From contig CAVTIV010000008.1 of the NCBI GenBank assembly GCA_963734865.1, forward strand, positions 558,001 to 622,000: a DNA stretch of 64,000 nt, read 5' to 3'. Positions within the stretch are counted from its first letter, which is position 1. Every line of letters begins with the position of its first letter. This document shows, in pieces, positions 1 through 8,464 of the stretch. Both the position numbers and the translations under genes were made by a program. The stretch is from CBDCUW01 sp963734865. Lineage in GTDB: Bacteria; Planctomycetota; Planctomycetia; Pirellulales; Pirellulaceae. A model generated the notes under the pieces. That model searched no databases. It saw only the letters and a program-made list of their open reading frames with translations, and was not told where the DNA came from.

Positions 1-285
1 CAGCTGGATCTGCAGGGGACAAACTTCCTGAGCCTTTCGGACCGTTGGCTGGGCATCGACGTCTCCTTGGAATTCGATCGACCGAGCGGGATTTGGGCAT
101 TCCCGATCGAGACCGTCAGCCAAAGCGAAGGGGGCTTCGAACTCGTGCACCAAAGCGTCTGCGTCCAACCGCACTGGATCGTGACCAGCGATGCCGATGG
201 TCGTTGGGTCGTGCAAATCGAAATGACCGCTGCCTGTGAGCAACAAATCGAGACGGTCAGCGAGGAACAAGCGATTCGGCTGTAG
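1..285 (+). CDS. C-terminal end of GH57-type alpha-amylase/4-alpha-glucanotransferase (partial)
   Basis: Only the last 94 codons are inside the window; the reading frame is open from base 1 to the TAG at 283-285. The visible part resembles the C-terminal beta-sandwich domain (DUF1926) found behind GH57 catalytic domains: the stretch WAFPIETVSQSE followed by GFE, a QS.CV strand and PHW is the recognisable core. GH57 enzymes cleave or transfer alpha-1,4-glucan chains in glycogen or starch metabolism, normally in the cytoplasm. The catalytic domain lies upstream of the window, so the specific reaction cannot be judged. The gene converges with the histidine kinase on the opposite strand, with about 50 bp between stops. 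Confidence 0.7.
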   Translation, partial: QLDLQGTNFLSLSDRWLGIDVSLEFDRPSGIWAFPIETVSQSEGGFELVHQSVCVQPHWIVTSDADGRWVVQIEMTAACEQQIETVSEEQAIRL

Positions 286-335
286 GAAAGTGCCTCCCAG
301 GGCGGCGTCCCCGAATGGCAACACGCTGCCATTCG

Positions 336-1082
336 CTATGAACTGAGTCGTTTGGGAACGGGGAATTCGAGTACAAATTTTGTGCCGATGCCGACTTCGC
401 TTTGCACGCTGATCCGACCGCCATGCGCTTCGATGATCTTTCGCGCTGTCGGCAACCCAAGGCCCGAACCCCCCTCTTTCGTGCTGTAAAACGGCTCGAA
501 CATGTGTAGCACGGTGTTGTCATCCACACCGCTGCCGTTGTCGATCAAGTCGAGCGCCACACCCGTTCGCGTCGTATAAGTCCGCGCCAACAGCCGGCCG
601 TCCCCAGCCATCGCCTCGAGCGCGTTCTTGACCAGATTCATCAGCGCCGCCTGCAGCGAATCGCTGTGCAACAGAATGGCTGGCAAATCGGGATCGAGAT
701 ACTTCACGATGTCGATTCCCTCGGCGTCGGCTTGGGCCTGATAGGCACGCAACACGATTTCGATTTGGTCGTTCAGATTACCTGGCAACAGGTCGATGTC
801 TCGAAGCCGGGCATAACGAAGGAAATCTCGCAGCAATGCCTCCATCCGCTCACACTGCCCGCGAACGATATCGACACGCTCGCACGATCGGCGGCTGATC
901 GGTGAATCGATCTCGCCAAGATCTTCGCTCAACAAATCGATATTCATGTGAATGACCGACAACGGATTCTTGATCTCGTGGGCCAAAGAACCGGCTAGTT
1001 CAGCCAGTTCCTCGTACTGCGCCCGCATCCGGTCGACTTGCAGGTTTTGTTCAGATGGAGCCATCAGCGATTCATTGGGCAT
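336..1082 (-). CDS. Soluble two-component sensor histidine kinase (HisKA + HATPase)
   Basis: A 248-residue kinase with no membrane segment or sensor domain. The dimerisation/phosphoacceptor box LAGSLAHEIKNPLSVI is near residues 30-45, with His as the phosphorylation site. The ATPase domain has the N-box LMNLVKNALEAM, the G1 box DNGSGVD, and the F/G2 region FEPFYSTKEGGSGLGL. The closest style is the NtrB-like kinases. The N-terminal ~25 residues are too short for an input domain, so sensing probably depends on a partner protein. No response regulator is encoded within the visible neighbourhood. Start is the ATG at 1082; a second ATG at 1064 would shorten it by six residues. A possible small gene on the same strand ends inside its first codons. 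Confidence 0.85.
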   Translation of the reverse strand: MPNESLMAPSEQNLQVDRMRAQYEELAELAGSLAHEIKNPLSVIHMNIDLLSEDLGEIDSPISRRSCERVDIVRGQCERMEALLRDFLRYARLRDIDLLPGNLNDQIEIVLRAYQAQADAEGIDIVKYLDPDLPAILLHSDSLQAALMNLVKNALEAMAGDGRLLARTYTTRTGVALDLIDNGSGVDDNTVLHMFEPFYSTKEGGSGLGLPTARKIIEAHGGRISVQSEVGIGTKFVLEFPVPKRLSS

Positions 1083-1357
1083 TGAGTTTGATTTCGCTTT
1101 GAATTGTAGCGAGCCACGTCGGGATTGAGCCCCTGGCAGCGAGAAACGATGAGCAATTGTTGTTTGCAGCGGGAATGCCCAGCCGTAAGCCGGACGATCG
1201 GAACACTGGGTTGCGCCTGCGGATCATTCCACTGGCGAGCAAAACGAGCGGGATCGCTGGAGAAGGCGATGCGATGGCAGTCCGGCAAACAGCCGTCAAT
1301 CGGCTGCGGAGCAGCGGCAGGCGATTTCCCAACCACGCCACAGCAAATGATCAGCAA
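1064..1357 (-). CDS. Possible small exported protein upstream of the histidine kinase
   Basis: An open frame of about 97 codons whose codon usage looks natural (Arg CGC/CGT, balanced Gln and Asp) and whose stop overlaps the kinase start by 19 bp, which would fit translational coupling. The only initiator visible is TTG at 1357. It is followed by a short hydrophobic Cys-rich stretch (LLIICCGVVG), possibly a signal or lipoprotein leader. No family is recognised. The region just upstream carries a 17-bp tandem duplication, and the N-terminus may be displaced by it or by a sequence error. It may equally be non-coding. Confidence 0.3.
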   Translation of the reverse strand: MLIICCGVVGKSPAAAPQPIDGCLPDCHRIAFSSDPARFARQWNDPQAQPSVPIVRLTAGHSRCKQQLLIVSRCQGLNPDVARYNSKRNQTQCPMNR

Positions 1358-1384
1358 CCCGGCGACTCGACGTTCGAGAGCAAC

Positions 1385-1418
1385 TTCCCGCGTCGCTCGT
1401 TTTCCCGCATCGCTCGTT
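1385..1418. repeat. 17-bp tandem duplication
   Basis: Two adjacent 17-bp copies, 1385-1401 and 1402-1418, differ at one position (ttcccgc followed by g or a, then tcgctcgtt). The surrounding 1083-1602 interval, apart from the doubtful small frame on the minus strand, holds no recognisable gene, RNA or terminator. Confidence 0.6.
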
Positions 1419-1602
1419 TCGGCCCACCAGGGTACCCGTCCCGAAAATCAACGGACAGCCGGCCCTTGCCGAAAGAACCCGCTGGAAACTAACCTGCTGG
1501 TTGCGTTCTGATCGCTCCGTGAGCAGGGATCAGGCACGTGTCAGCCAAGCAGTGGGACCGTGCCGCAAACCATCCACTCCAACTCCAACTGTCATTGAAA
1601 GC

Positions 1603-2865
1603 ATGTCGACCGCCACCAAGGACACCACCACCGCGGATCCCTATTTCCAATCTTTGTTTGCCGAGCGAATCGGTGGTGCCGGGTACGGAAAAGACACGGA
1701 AATCTACAAGTTCGAGAAGATCAAGCGTGCCAAACGTCGCGCGTTGTCCGAGCACCCCAACCGCCAACTACTGGACTTCGGGATCGGCGAGAACGACTCG
1801 ATGGCAGACCCGTCCATTCGCGACGTGATGGCCCAGGAGATCAACAAGCCCGAAAACCGTGGCTATGCGGACAACGGCGTGATGGAATACAAGCAGGCGG
1901 CCGCGCGGTTCATGCAGCGACACTTTGGCGTGTCGCTCGATCCCGAATCCCAGATCAATCACTGTATCGGCAGCAAACCGGCCTATGCGATGTTGCCCGC
2001 CTGTTTCATCAATCCGGGCGACATCACGATGATGACCGCCCCCGGATATCCGGTCGCGGGCACCCATACTCGCTACTACGGTGGCCAGGTATTCAAGTTG
2101 CCGCTGCTGCCCGAAAACAGCTTCATGCCCGACCTTGATGCCGTGCCCGAGGACATCTTTCGACGCACCAAGTTGTTGGTTTTGAACTACCCCAATTCAC
2201 CGACCGGCCGCACCGTCGCCCCGGGGTTTTACGAAAAAGTCGTCGCGCTGGCGAAGGAAAAAAAGTTTGTCGTCGTGCAGGATGCCGCACACATCCTGCT
2301 CACCTTCGACGGAAAACCCCGCAGCTTCTTGCAAACGCCCGGAGCAATCGATGTCGGAGTCGAAGTCCACTCGATGAGCAAGGGCTACGACATGATCGGT
2401 TGGCGAATGGGATTCGTGTGCGGGCACCAGCGAATCGTGTCCGCCTTTGCCGATGTCAAGGACAACAGTGATAGCGGTCAGTTCATCGCGACCCAGAAAG
2501 CCGCGGCTGCGGCCCTGGACGATGATTCGATTCCCCAACGGATCAATGCCAAGTACCGCCGCCGATTGCAGAAGCTCGTCGCAACCCTCGGTGAGTGCGG
2601 ATTCGATTGTGAAATGCCGGGCGGCACTTACTTTTTGTATACCAAAGCGCCCAGCGGGACACAGTCGGGCGAAACCTTTGCGGCGGCCGAAGATGCGACG
2701 CGACATTTGATCGAACAGTTCGGCATCGTCACCGTCCCCTGGGATGATGCCGGCGCTTTTCTGCGATTTAGTGTCACCTACGTCGCCGACAGTGAAGCCG
2801 ACGAGGACGCGCTGATGGCCGAGACCAAGAAACGGCTCGGCGCCGCAGGTCTCGTTTGGGCCTAG
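1603..2865 (+). CDS. dapL: LL-diaminopimelate aminotransferase (DapL, archaeal/DapL2-like)
   Basis: A PLP-dependent class I/II aminotransferase of 420 residues that converts tetrahydrodipicolinate directly to LL-diaminopimelate in lysine biosynthesis, using glutamate as amino donor. Family-typical blocks are FGIGEND, ENRGYADNG, INHCIGSKPAYAMLP and APGYPVAGTHTRYYGG. The PLP lysine lies in HSMSKGYDMIGWRMGF, and NYPNSPTG is the cofactor-contact loop. The archaeal-type signature (GYADNG, IGSKPA) separates it from plant/chlamydial DapL. The frame extends upstream to a TTG at 1501, but those residues do not look like the family. The ATG at 1603, preceded by a GAAAG purine stretch, matches the expected N-terminus. 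It converges with rpsT, six bases between stops. Confidence 0.85.
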   Translation: MSTATKDTTTADPYFQSLFAERIGGAGYGKDTEIYKFEKIKRAKRRALSEHPNRQLLDFGIGENDSMADPSIRDVMAQEINKPENRGYADNGVMEYKQAAARFMQRHFGVSLDPESQINHCIGSKPAYAMLPACFINPGDITMMTAPGYPVAGTHTRYYGGQVFKLPLLPENSFMPDLDAVPEDIFRRTKLLVLNYPNSPTGRTVAPGFYEKVVALAKEKKFVVVQDAAHILLTFDGKPRSFLQTPGAIDVGVEVHSMSKGYDMIGWRMGFVCGHQRIVSAFADVKDNSDSGQFIATQKAAAAALDDDSIPQRINAKYRRRLQKLVATLGECGFDCEMPGGTYFLYTKAPSGTQSGETFAAAEDATRHLIEQFGIVTVPWDDAGAFLRFSVTYVADSEADEDALMAETKKRLGAAGLVWA

Positions 2866-2871
2866 CAGCGG

Positions 2872-3141
2872 CTATTGGGCCGGTACGTTCTTGATCATCT
2901 TGTTCAACCGGCTCTTGGTCCGAGCGGCCGCATTCTTGTGAATCAAATTCTGGCTTGCGGCACGGTCGAGACGCTTGGTGGCGACGCGAAACTCGGCCCG
3001 AGCTTTCTCGGGATCGCCCGCCTGGATCGCCTCGCGAACGAGGCGAATCTGCGATCGCATCTTGCTCTTGAGCGATCGATTGTGAAGGCGACGTTTGTCG
3101 TTTTGGCGGAGCCGTTTCTTTGCACTAGCAGTGTTGGGCAT
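2872..3141 (-). CDS. rpsT: 30S ribosomal protein S20
   Basis: An 89-residue, very basic protein beginning MPNTASAKKRLRQNDKRR, the standard S20 N-terminus, with the later KNAAARTKSRL segment. S20 binds 16S rRNA during early assembly of the 30S subunit. Length is normal for the family. It stands alone, convergent with dapL and divergent from the cobA-hemD fusion. A long plus-strand open frame runs across it but is only an extension of the neighbour's frame. Confidence 0.96.
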   Translation of the reverse strand: MPNTASAKKRLRQNDKRRLHNRSLKSKMRSQIRLVREAIQAGDPEKARAEFRVATKRLDRAASQNLIHKNAAARTKSRLNKMIKNVPAQ

Positions 3142-3264
3142 GCTTCACTTGGGACGCTCGTGTGGCGTCGATTCATGGTTTCGAGTGACGAAATTTGGGG
3201 CCGCGTAGTATGGCAATCCGACCGCCCGCTGTCCAGAGTCACCATCGGGAGTGAAAATACGCCA

Positions 3265-4776
3265 ATGGTACGATCCGATTCCTTCGCACCGGTTTACCTG
3301 ATTGGCGCTGGACCCGGCGACCCGGGGCTGTTGACGCTGCGTGGTGCCGAACTACTCGGTCGCTGCGATGTCGTCCTGTTTGACGGGCTCAGCAACGCCG
3401 AGTTGCTGTCCCATGCGCCCCAGGCAGAGCACATTTGTGTGGGAAAACACGGACAAAGTCGCATTTGGCATCAGGACGAGATCATTCGCGAGATGATTCA
3501 CCACGCCCGAGCCGGACGGGTCGTTGCCCGGCTCAAAGGAGGGGACCCGGCGGTCTTCGCCCGCACCGCCGAAGAGGTGCAGGCCCTGCGGGAAGCCAAC
3601 ATCCGATTCGAGATCGTCCCCGGGATCACCGCCGCTCTGGCGGCAGGATCGTACGCCGGGATCCCCGTCACGCATCGCCAATTCGCCTCGGCGGTCGCTC
3701 TGGTCACCGGGCACGAGGAGCCGGGGAAATCCGAATCTGCGATCGATTGGGGGGCACTGGCCCGCTTTCCTGGTACGCTTGTCGTCTACATGGGCGTCAC
3801 CACCGCACCCATTTGGACGCGGGCGTTGCTGGACGCGGGAAAACCGCCTGACACACCCGCCGCCCTGATTCGTCGTTGCAGCCACAGCGATCAACAAACG
3901 TATCACTGCCGTCTCGACGAAATCGCGGACCGGCTCACCCCAGCGAACAAATTACGTCCCCCCGTCATTGTCATTCTCGGTCCCGTTACCCAATTGGCCG
4001 AATCGATGAATTGGATCGAACGTCGACCCCTCTATGGCCAGACGATTCTTGTCACCCGTCCGGCCGATCAGGCCGACGCCCTGGCCACACCCCTCCGTGA
4101 CATGGGTGCCAGGGTGTTACTGCAACCTGCGATCGAAATCGGCCCTCCGGAAAGCTTTGCCGACCTCGACGCAACGATTCGTGCCCTGGATCGTTTTGAC
4201 GTGATCGCCTTTAGCAGCCGCAACGGAGTGCAGTTTTTTCTGAATCGGCTGATCGAAACGACCGCGGACGTCCGCAGGCTCGCTGGCCTTCAAATCGCCG
4301 CCGTTGGCAGCCAGACCGCCCAGGCTCTGGCCGAATATCACTTGCAGGCCGACATCGTCCCCCCCGACTTTCGCGCCGAGTCTCTGGCACAGCAACTGGC
4401 TCCCCAAGCGAGTGGAAAAAGTTATCTGCTCGTTCGCGCCAGCCGAGGCCGCGACGACTTGGCCGATGCGCTCACCGCCGCCGGCGGCACGGTGGCCACG
4501 GTCGTTGCCTATTCCCATCGGGATGTCAGGCAACCAGATCCTGGAATCGCCAACGAAATTCAACAGGGTAAGATCGATTGGGTGACCATCACCAGCAGCC
4601 AAACCGCCCACAGCCTGGCCAAAATGTTCGGTCAGAATCTGAAGCAAACGCGGATCGCAAGCCTCAGCCCGGTCACATCGCAAACGCTTCATGAACTGGG
4701 ATACGAAGTCTCCGTCGAAGCCGATCCCTACACGATGCAAGGACTGATCGACGCCATCAGCGAGTACGGCCACTGA
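3265..4776 (+). CDS. cobA-hemD: Uroporphyrinogen-III C-methyltransferase / uroporphyrinogen-III synthase fusion
   Basis: A bifunctional protein of 503 residues. Residues ~1-255 are the SAM-dependent methyltransferase (SUMT): YLIGAGPGDPGLLTLRG at the N-terminus, RLKGGDPAVFARTAEE, and GIPVTHR. It makes precorrin-2 from uroporphyrinogen III for siroheme or cobalamin. Residues ~265-503 are the HemD synthase (ILVTRP at its start, FSSRNGVQFFL, AVGSQTAQAL, TSSQTAHSL), which closes hydroxymethylbilane into uroporphyrinogen III. The frame is open upstream through rpsT, but the ATG at 3265 with GGGAG 12 bp before it places the methyltransferase N-terminus correctly. It leads a plus-strand set with the AhpD-like gene, mobA and moeA, which suggests siroheme and molybdenum cofactor supply, as needed for nitrate/nitrite assimilation. 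Confidence 0.88.
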   Translation: MVRSDSFAPVYLIGAGPGDPGLLTLRGAELLGRCDVVLFDGLSNAELLSHAPQAEHICVGKHGQSRIWHQDEIIREMIHHARAGRVVARLKGGDPAVFARTAEEVQALREANIRFEIVPGITAALAAGSYAGIPVTHRQFASAVALVTGHEEPGKSESAIDWGALARFPGTLVVYMGVTTAPIWTRALLDAGKPPDTPAALIRRCSHSDQQTYHCRLDEIADRLTPANKLRPPVIVILGPVTQLAESMNWIERRPLYGQTILVTRPADQADALATPLRDMGARVLLQPAIEIGPPESFADLDATIRALDRFDVIAFSSRNGVQFFLNRLIETTADVRRLAGLQIAAVGSQTAQALAEYHLQADIVPPDFRAESLAQQLAPQASGKSYLLVRASRGRDDLADALTAAGGTVATVVAYSHRDVRQPDPGIANEIQQGKIDWVTITSSQTAHSLAKMFGQNLKQTRIASLSPVTSQTLHELGYEVSVEADPYTMQGLIDAISEYGH

Positions 4777-4821
4777 CAATCCGCCGGCTTTTCAACACCA
4801 CCACGAGCCCTCCGCTTTCTC

Positions 4822-5135
4822 ATGATTCCAAAACCTTACCAACAGATGCATCAAGACTTTCCCGAATTGATGCAGGCTTACGAATCGTTTGGCCAAGCAG
4901 CCCGGCAGTCGGGCCCGCTGTCGCGCGCGAGATCGCGCTGGTCAAGCTCGCCATCTCGATGGGGGCTGGGCTGGAAGGCGCTTGCCACTCCCATTGCCGA
5001 AAAGCGCTCGAGGCGGGCTGTCAGGCGGACGATCTTCGTCATGTCGCGGTCCTCAGTGCACCAACCATCGGCTTTCCAACCATGATGCGAGCACGCTCGT
5101 GGGTGGAAGACGTGCTCGAAAAGCATCACAAGTGA
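4822..5135 (+). pseudogene. AhpD-like / carboxymuconolactone decarboxylase family protein, frameshifted
   Basis: The start codon at 4822 opens a frame that matches the family up to QAARQSGPL, then leaves it. The next frame back continues VAREIALVKLAISMGAG, EGACHSHCRKALEAG and a normal C-terminus ending at TGA 5133-5135. One base is missing between 4919 and 4920; restoring it gives a contiguous 104-residue protein. The CHSHC motif is the redox-active CxxHC of AhpD-like proteins, which act as disulfide or peroxide reductases. The restored stop overlaps the GTG start of mobA as GTGA, a coupling that argues the gene is functional and the deletion is a sequence error. Annotated as broken only because the given sequence is broken. 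Confidence 0.7.
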
Positions 5136-5719
5136 ACGGTCCGCGAGCTGGCGAAACCCTTCGACTGCTGGGGGTCGTGTTGTGCGGCGGACGCTCGTCA
5201 AGAATGGGCCGCGACAAGGCAATGTTGACGCATCCCAGCGGCGTCACTTTCTTGGACTACGCGACCAGTCGAGCCGACGAAGTATGCGACCAGATTGTGT
5301 TGTCGGGCGAGAACCGATATGGCAGCCTCTTTCGTACGCTCGAAGATCCGCTTCCCTTTCGTGGCCCGATCACCGGGATCGCCACCGCCCTGGCGATGGC
5401 GGCTCGCGAATCGTTCGATGGCTGTTTGGTGACACCGGTCGATCTGCCATTCCTGTCAGTCGAAGATTTGGACAAGATCAAAGACACCTGGCAACACGCA
5501 CCCGATCGACTGGTTTGCGGCGTCTGCGAAGACAGGGTGATTCAACCGTTGGTCGCCATCTATCCGACGCGCCTGAACGAGCGACTCTGCCAAATCGCCC
5601 AGTCCGAAGATCGCAGCCTGAATCGCTGGATCCGAGGCATCGATCACGACGTCGTTTCGTTACCATCGACATCTTGCCAGAACATCAATGTCCCTGAAGA
5701 TTGGCCCCCGAAAGACTGA
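5132..5719 (+). CDS. mobA: Molybdenum cofactor guanylyltransferase
   Basis: A 195-residue nucleotidyltransferase that adds GMP from GTP to molybdopterin, forming the guanine dinucleotide cofactor used by DMSO-reductase-family enzymes. The glycine-rich nucleotide loop GVVLCGGRSSRMGRDKA, the GPITGIATAL segment and the metal-binding PVDLPFLS all fit MobA. The start chosen is GTG at 5132, overlapping the upstream stop by four bases; no ATG lies in a suitable place. moeA follows three bases after its stop, so the two are certainly one transcription unit. Confidence 0.85.
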   Translation: MNGPRAGETLRLLGVVLCGGRSSRMGRDKAMLTHPSGVTFLDYATSRADEVCDQIVLSGENRYGSLFRTLEDPLPFRGPITGIATALAMAARESFDGCLVTPVDLPFLSVEDLDKIKDTWQHAPDRLVCGVCEDRVIQPLVAIYPTRLNERLCQIAQSEDRSLNRWIRGIDHDVVSLPSTSCQNINVPEDWPPKD

Positions 5720-5722
5720 ATC

Positions 5723-6928
5723 ATGACTCCGAAGTTCAAGTACGATCATCCCGACGACGCGATCGACGCATTGGCCGATCAGCTTACCAACGTCGCTGTC
5801 GAGGAATCCACCGAGAACGTGATCGGACGCACGCTGGCGAGCGATATCGTTGCCGACCGTGATAGCCCCGCGGCCGATGTATCGGCGATGGATGGATACG
5901 TCGGGCGATTGATCGATCTGCAGCGTGCAGATGCAATCCCAGTTGTCGGCGAGAGTGCCCCTGGGGCACCGCCAGCGAAGCTGAGTCCCGGGTCCGTGGT
6001 CCGCATCTTCACCGGTGCGATCGTACCCGAAGGGGGTGAAGCGGTCGTCAAACGCGAAGACACGGATGAACTCGGGGACGCCATTCGTGTTCATGAATCG
6101 GCACGCCCAACGGATCTCGGTGAACACTTTCGACGTGCCGGAGAGAACGCTCGCGCCGGAACGACCGTGCTAAAGGCGGGGATAAAAATCACCGCCGCGA
6201 ACTACGCGACAATGATCAACTTTGGTGCCTACCAGGCCGACGTGTTCGCACCCGTTCGGGTCAGCGTGATCACTTCAGGAAACGAAGTCGGCTTGTTCCG
6301 CGACGAGCCCCCGCAGTCCTGGCAACTTCGTGACAGCAATCGATTTGCAATCGCATCGCTGCTATCACAACGTGCTTGGATCCAACATCGAGCGAGCGAA
6401 CACTGCCGTGACGATGCGGAACAGTTGTTCACAGTGCTGGCGGATCAATTGCAACAATCCGATGCCGTGATTCTGACCGGCGGCGTCTCGATGGGTGACT
6501 ACGATCATGTCCCGGATGTCGTGCGTCGCGCCGGTGGACGGGTCGTGTTTCATGGACTGCCGATACGCCCCGGAAAGCCAATTCTCGGTGCCGTGACCGA
6601 TGCGGGCAAACTGATTCTGGGGTTGCCCGGAAACCCCGTTAGCGCGACCGTGGGCTGTCATCGTTTCGCATTGCCGCTGCTGGCGAAGATGGGGGGGCAA
6701 ACCGAATACCTGCCGCCCTGCCCGGAAGTCTATCTTGAACACGCCGGTGAAAAGTCAATTCCGCTGCACTGGATGCGACTGGTACGCCTGACCGCTCACG
6801 GCGTTGCCGTACCGGTGACCAGCCAAGGCTCCGGTGACTTGGTTTCACTCGGCCAGAGCACCGGTTACGTCGAGTTGCCGCCGGGCGCCTGCGGCAAAGG
6901 GTTATGGCCCTACCGCGACTGGCATTGA
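5723..6928 (+). CDS. moeA: Molybdopterin molybdenumtransferase
   Basis: A 401-residue MoeA, which inserts molybdate into adenylylated molybdopterin in the cytoplasm. Hallmarks in order: DVSAMDGY (substrate loop), RIFTGAIVPEG, the TGGVSMGDYDHV motif of the MoaB/Mog-like domain, RPGKPILGA and LGLPGNPVSATV. Length and domain order (MoeA N, MoCF-binding, MoeA C) are normal. It follows mobA immediately. The intergenic stretch after it, before the convergent DUF1501 gene, has no clear terminator. Confidence 0.92.
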   Translation: MTPKFKYDHPDDAIDALADQLTNVAVEESTENVIGRTLASDIVADRDSPAADVSAMDGYVGRLIDLQRADAIPVVGESAPGAPPAKLSPGSVVRIFTGAIVPEGGEAVVKREDTDELGDAIRVHESARPTDLGEHFRRAGENARAGTTVLKAGIKITAANYATMINFGAYQADVFAPVRVSVITSGNEVGLFRDEPPQSWQLRDSNRFAIASLLSQRAWIQHRASEHCRDDAEQLFTVLADQLQQSDAVILTGGVSMGDYDHVPDVVRRAGGRVVFHGLPIRPGKPILGAVTDAGKLILGLPGNPVSATVGCHRFALPLLAKMGGQTEYLPPCPEVYLEHAGEKSIPLHWMRLVRLTAHGVAVPVTSQGSGDLVSLGQSTGYVELPPGACGKGLWPYRDWH

Positions 6929-7082
6929 TGTAAAACGAACCGGATGCTGAGAGTCATGGGGGGGGTGTGATCAACACCTCGCGGCTTGCCACATCGGATA
7001 TCAAAGTGGGCGATATCGAAGGATGAGCTCGGTGAATCGATCGGAAGCGTGCAGTCAGGCCGAGCGAAAGGTGGCGCACCTC

Positions 7083-8459
7083 TTACGCCAAGATGTCTTT
7101 GATCACATTGCCATGAACGTCGGTCAACCGAAAATCGCGTCCCGCATAGCGGTAGGTCAACTGCTGATGATCGAGCCCCAATAGATGCAAGATCGTGGCG
7201 TGCCAGTCATGAATGTGGCATTTATTTTCGACCGCCTCGTAGCCATGCTCGTCGGTTTCACCGTAGCTGAAACCGCCCTTGACGCCACCGCCGGCCATCC
7301 AACTGGTGTAGCCTTTGTTGTTGTGGTTGCGACCATCGCCATTTTGCGCAGCCGGTGTTCTGCCAAACTCGCCGCCCCAGATCACCAGCGTGTCTTTCAG
7401 CAAGTCACGTTGCTTCAAATCTTGCAATAATCCGGCGATCGGTTTGTCACACGCTTCGGCACGCGCTTGGTGGTCGGTTGATAAATTCACGTGTTGATCC
7501 CAGTTTCCATGCGTGATCTCGACGAATCGGACACCTGCTTCGACAAATCGGCGAGCAAGCAAACACTGGCGACCAAACCCCGCCGTCGTACCACCATCGG
7601 CTCCGTACATGGCCAGCGTTTCCTGACTTTCGCCCGATGTGTCCATCAACTCGGGCATCGCGTCTTGCATTCGAAACGCCAACTCGAACGACTCGATCAC
7701 CCCCTCGACACCTGGCTGCACCTGCTCGCGACGAAGCTTGTCGCGATTGAGCGATTGAATCAAGTCGAGCTGACTTCGCTGCTGGCGGTCCGACAATCGT
7801 GGATTCTTGATATCGGGAACCGATTGAACGCTTCCCGATCTGGCGAAACTTGCCGCGGGGCCGCCACGGCCAACCTTCGTTCCCCCATAAATCGCCGGCA
7901 GAAACGAGCTGCCGTAGTTTCGCGCACTGCCCGCCGGCGGGCTGAGCGATACGAATCCCGGTAGGCCATCATTCTCGGTTCCCAACCCATAAAGTGTCCA
8001 TGCGCCGAGCGAAGGTCGGATGAATTGCGCGGTGCCAGTGTGCATCTGAGTCATCGCGCCGGGATGAACCGGTTGGTCACATTGCATCGAGCGAATCAAA
8101 CAGAGTTCATCAGCGTGATCGGCGACGCTGGGGAACAGATCCGAGATCCACAATCCACTCGCACCCCGTTGACGAAACTCCCATGGCGACTTCAACAGCG
8201 AACCACCGTACTTGCCTTGTTTGCCATGATCTTTGGCAAGCTGGGGCTTGTAGTCGAATGTATCGACGTGCGACGGACCTCCCTGCATGCAGAGAAAGAT
8301 GACTCGCTTGGCACGTGCTGGAAAGTGTGGCGGCTTGGCAGCAAGCGGATGACTGCTGGCGGTTTGCTCACTGGCCGATGCGCTGCTGCTGAGTCCAGCG
8401 AACGCCAAATACCCGAATCCCGCCGATACGTTTTGAAGAATCTGTCGTCGTGAAAACAT
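7083..8459 (-). CDS. DUF1501 protein, Tat-exported
   Basis: A 458-residue member of the large planctomycete DUF1501 family, related to the sulfatase/alkaline phosphatase fold and of unknown substrate. The N-terminus MFSRRQILQNVSAG with SRRQIL is a twin-arginine signal, so export is folded. Family blocks visible are MQGGPSHVDTFDYKP, GVRFVEITHGNWDQH and VIWGGEFGRTP. The frame continues upstream to 8510, but the ATG at 8459 with GAGAG just before it begins the Tat signal and leaves five bases to the DUF1549/1553 gene. These two families almost always occur as a pair in Planctomycetes; function is unproven. Confidence 0.82.
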   Translation of the reverse strand: MFSRRQILQNVSAGFGYLAFAGLSSSASASEQTASSHPLAAKPPHFPARAKRVIFLCMQGGPSHVDTFDYKPQLAKDHGKQGKYGGSLLKSPWEFRQRGASGLWISDLFPSVADHADELCLIRSMQCDQPVHPGAMTQMHTGTAQFIRPSLGAWTLYGLGTENDGLPGFVSLSPPAGSARNYGSSFLPAIYGGTKVGRGGPAASFARSGSVQSVPDIKNPRLSDRQQRSQLDLIQSLNRDKLRREQVQPGVEGVIESFELAFRMQDAMPELMDTSGESQETLAMYGADGGTTAGFGRQCLLARRFVEAGVRFVEITHGNWDQHVNLSTDHQARAEACDKPIAGLLQDLKQRDLLKDTLVIWGGEFGRTPAAQNGDGRNHNNKGYTSWMAGGGVKGGFSYGETDEHGYEAVENKCHIHDWHATILHLLGLDHQQLTYRYAGRDFRLTDVHGNVIKDILA

Positions 8460-8464
8460 AGCTC

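Noticed and set aside
2875..3264. N-terminal extension of the cobA-hemD fusion across rpsT
   Set aside because: It is the reverse reading of rpsT; the methyltransferase N-terminus starts at 3265.
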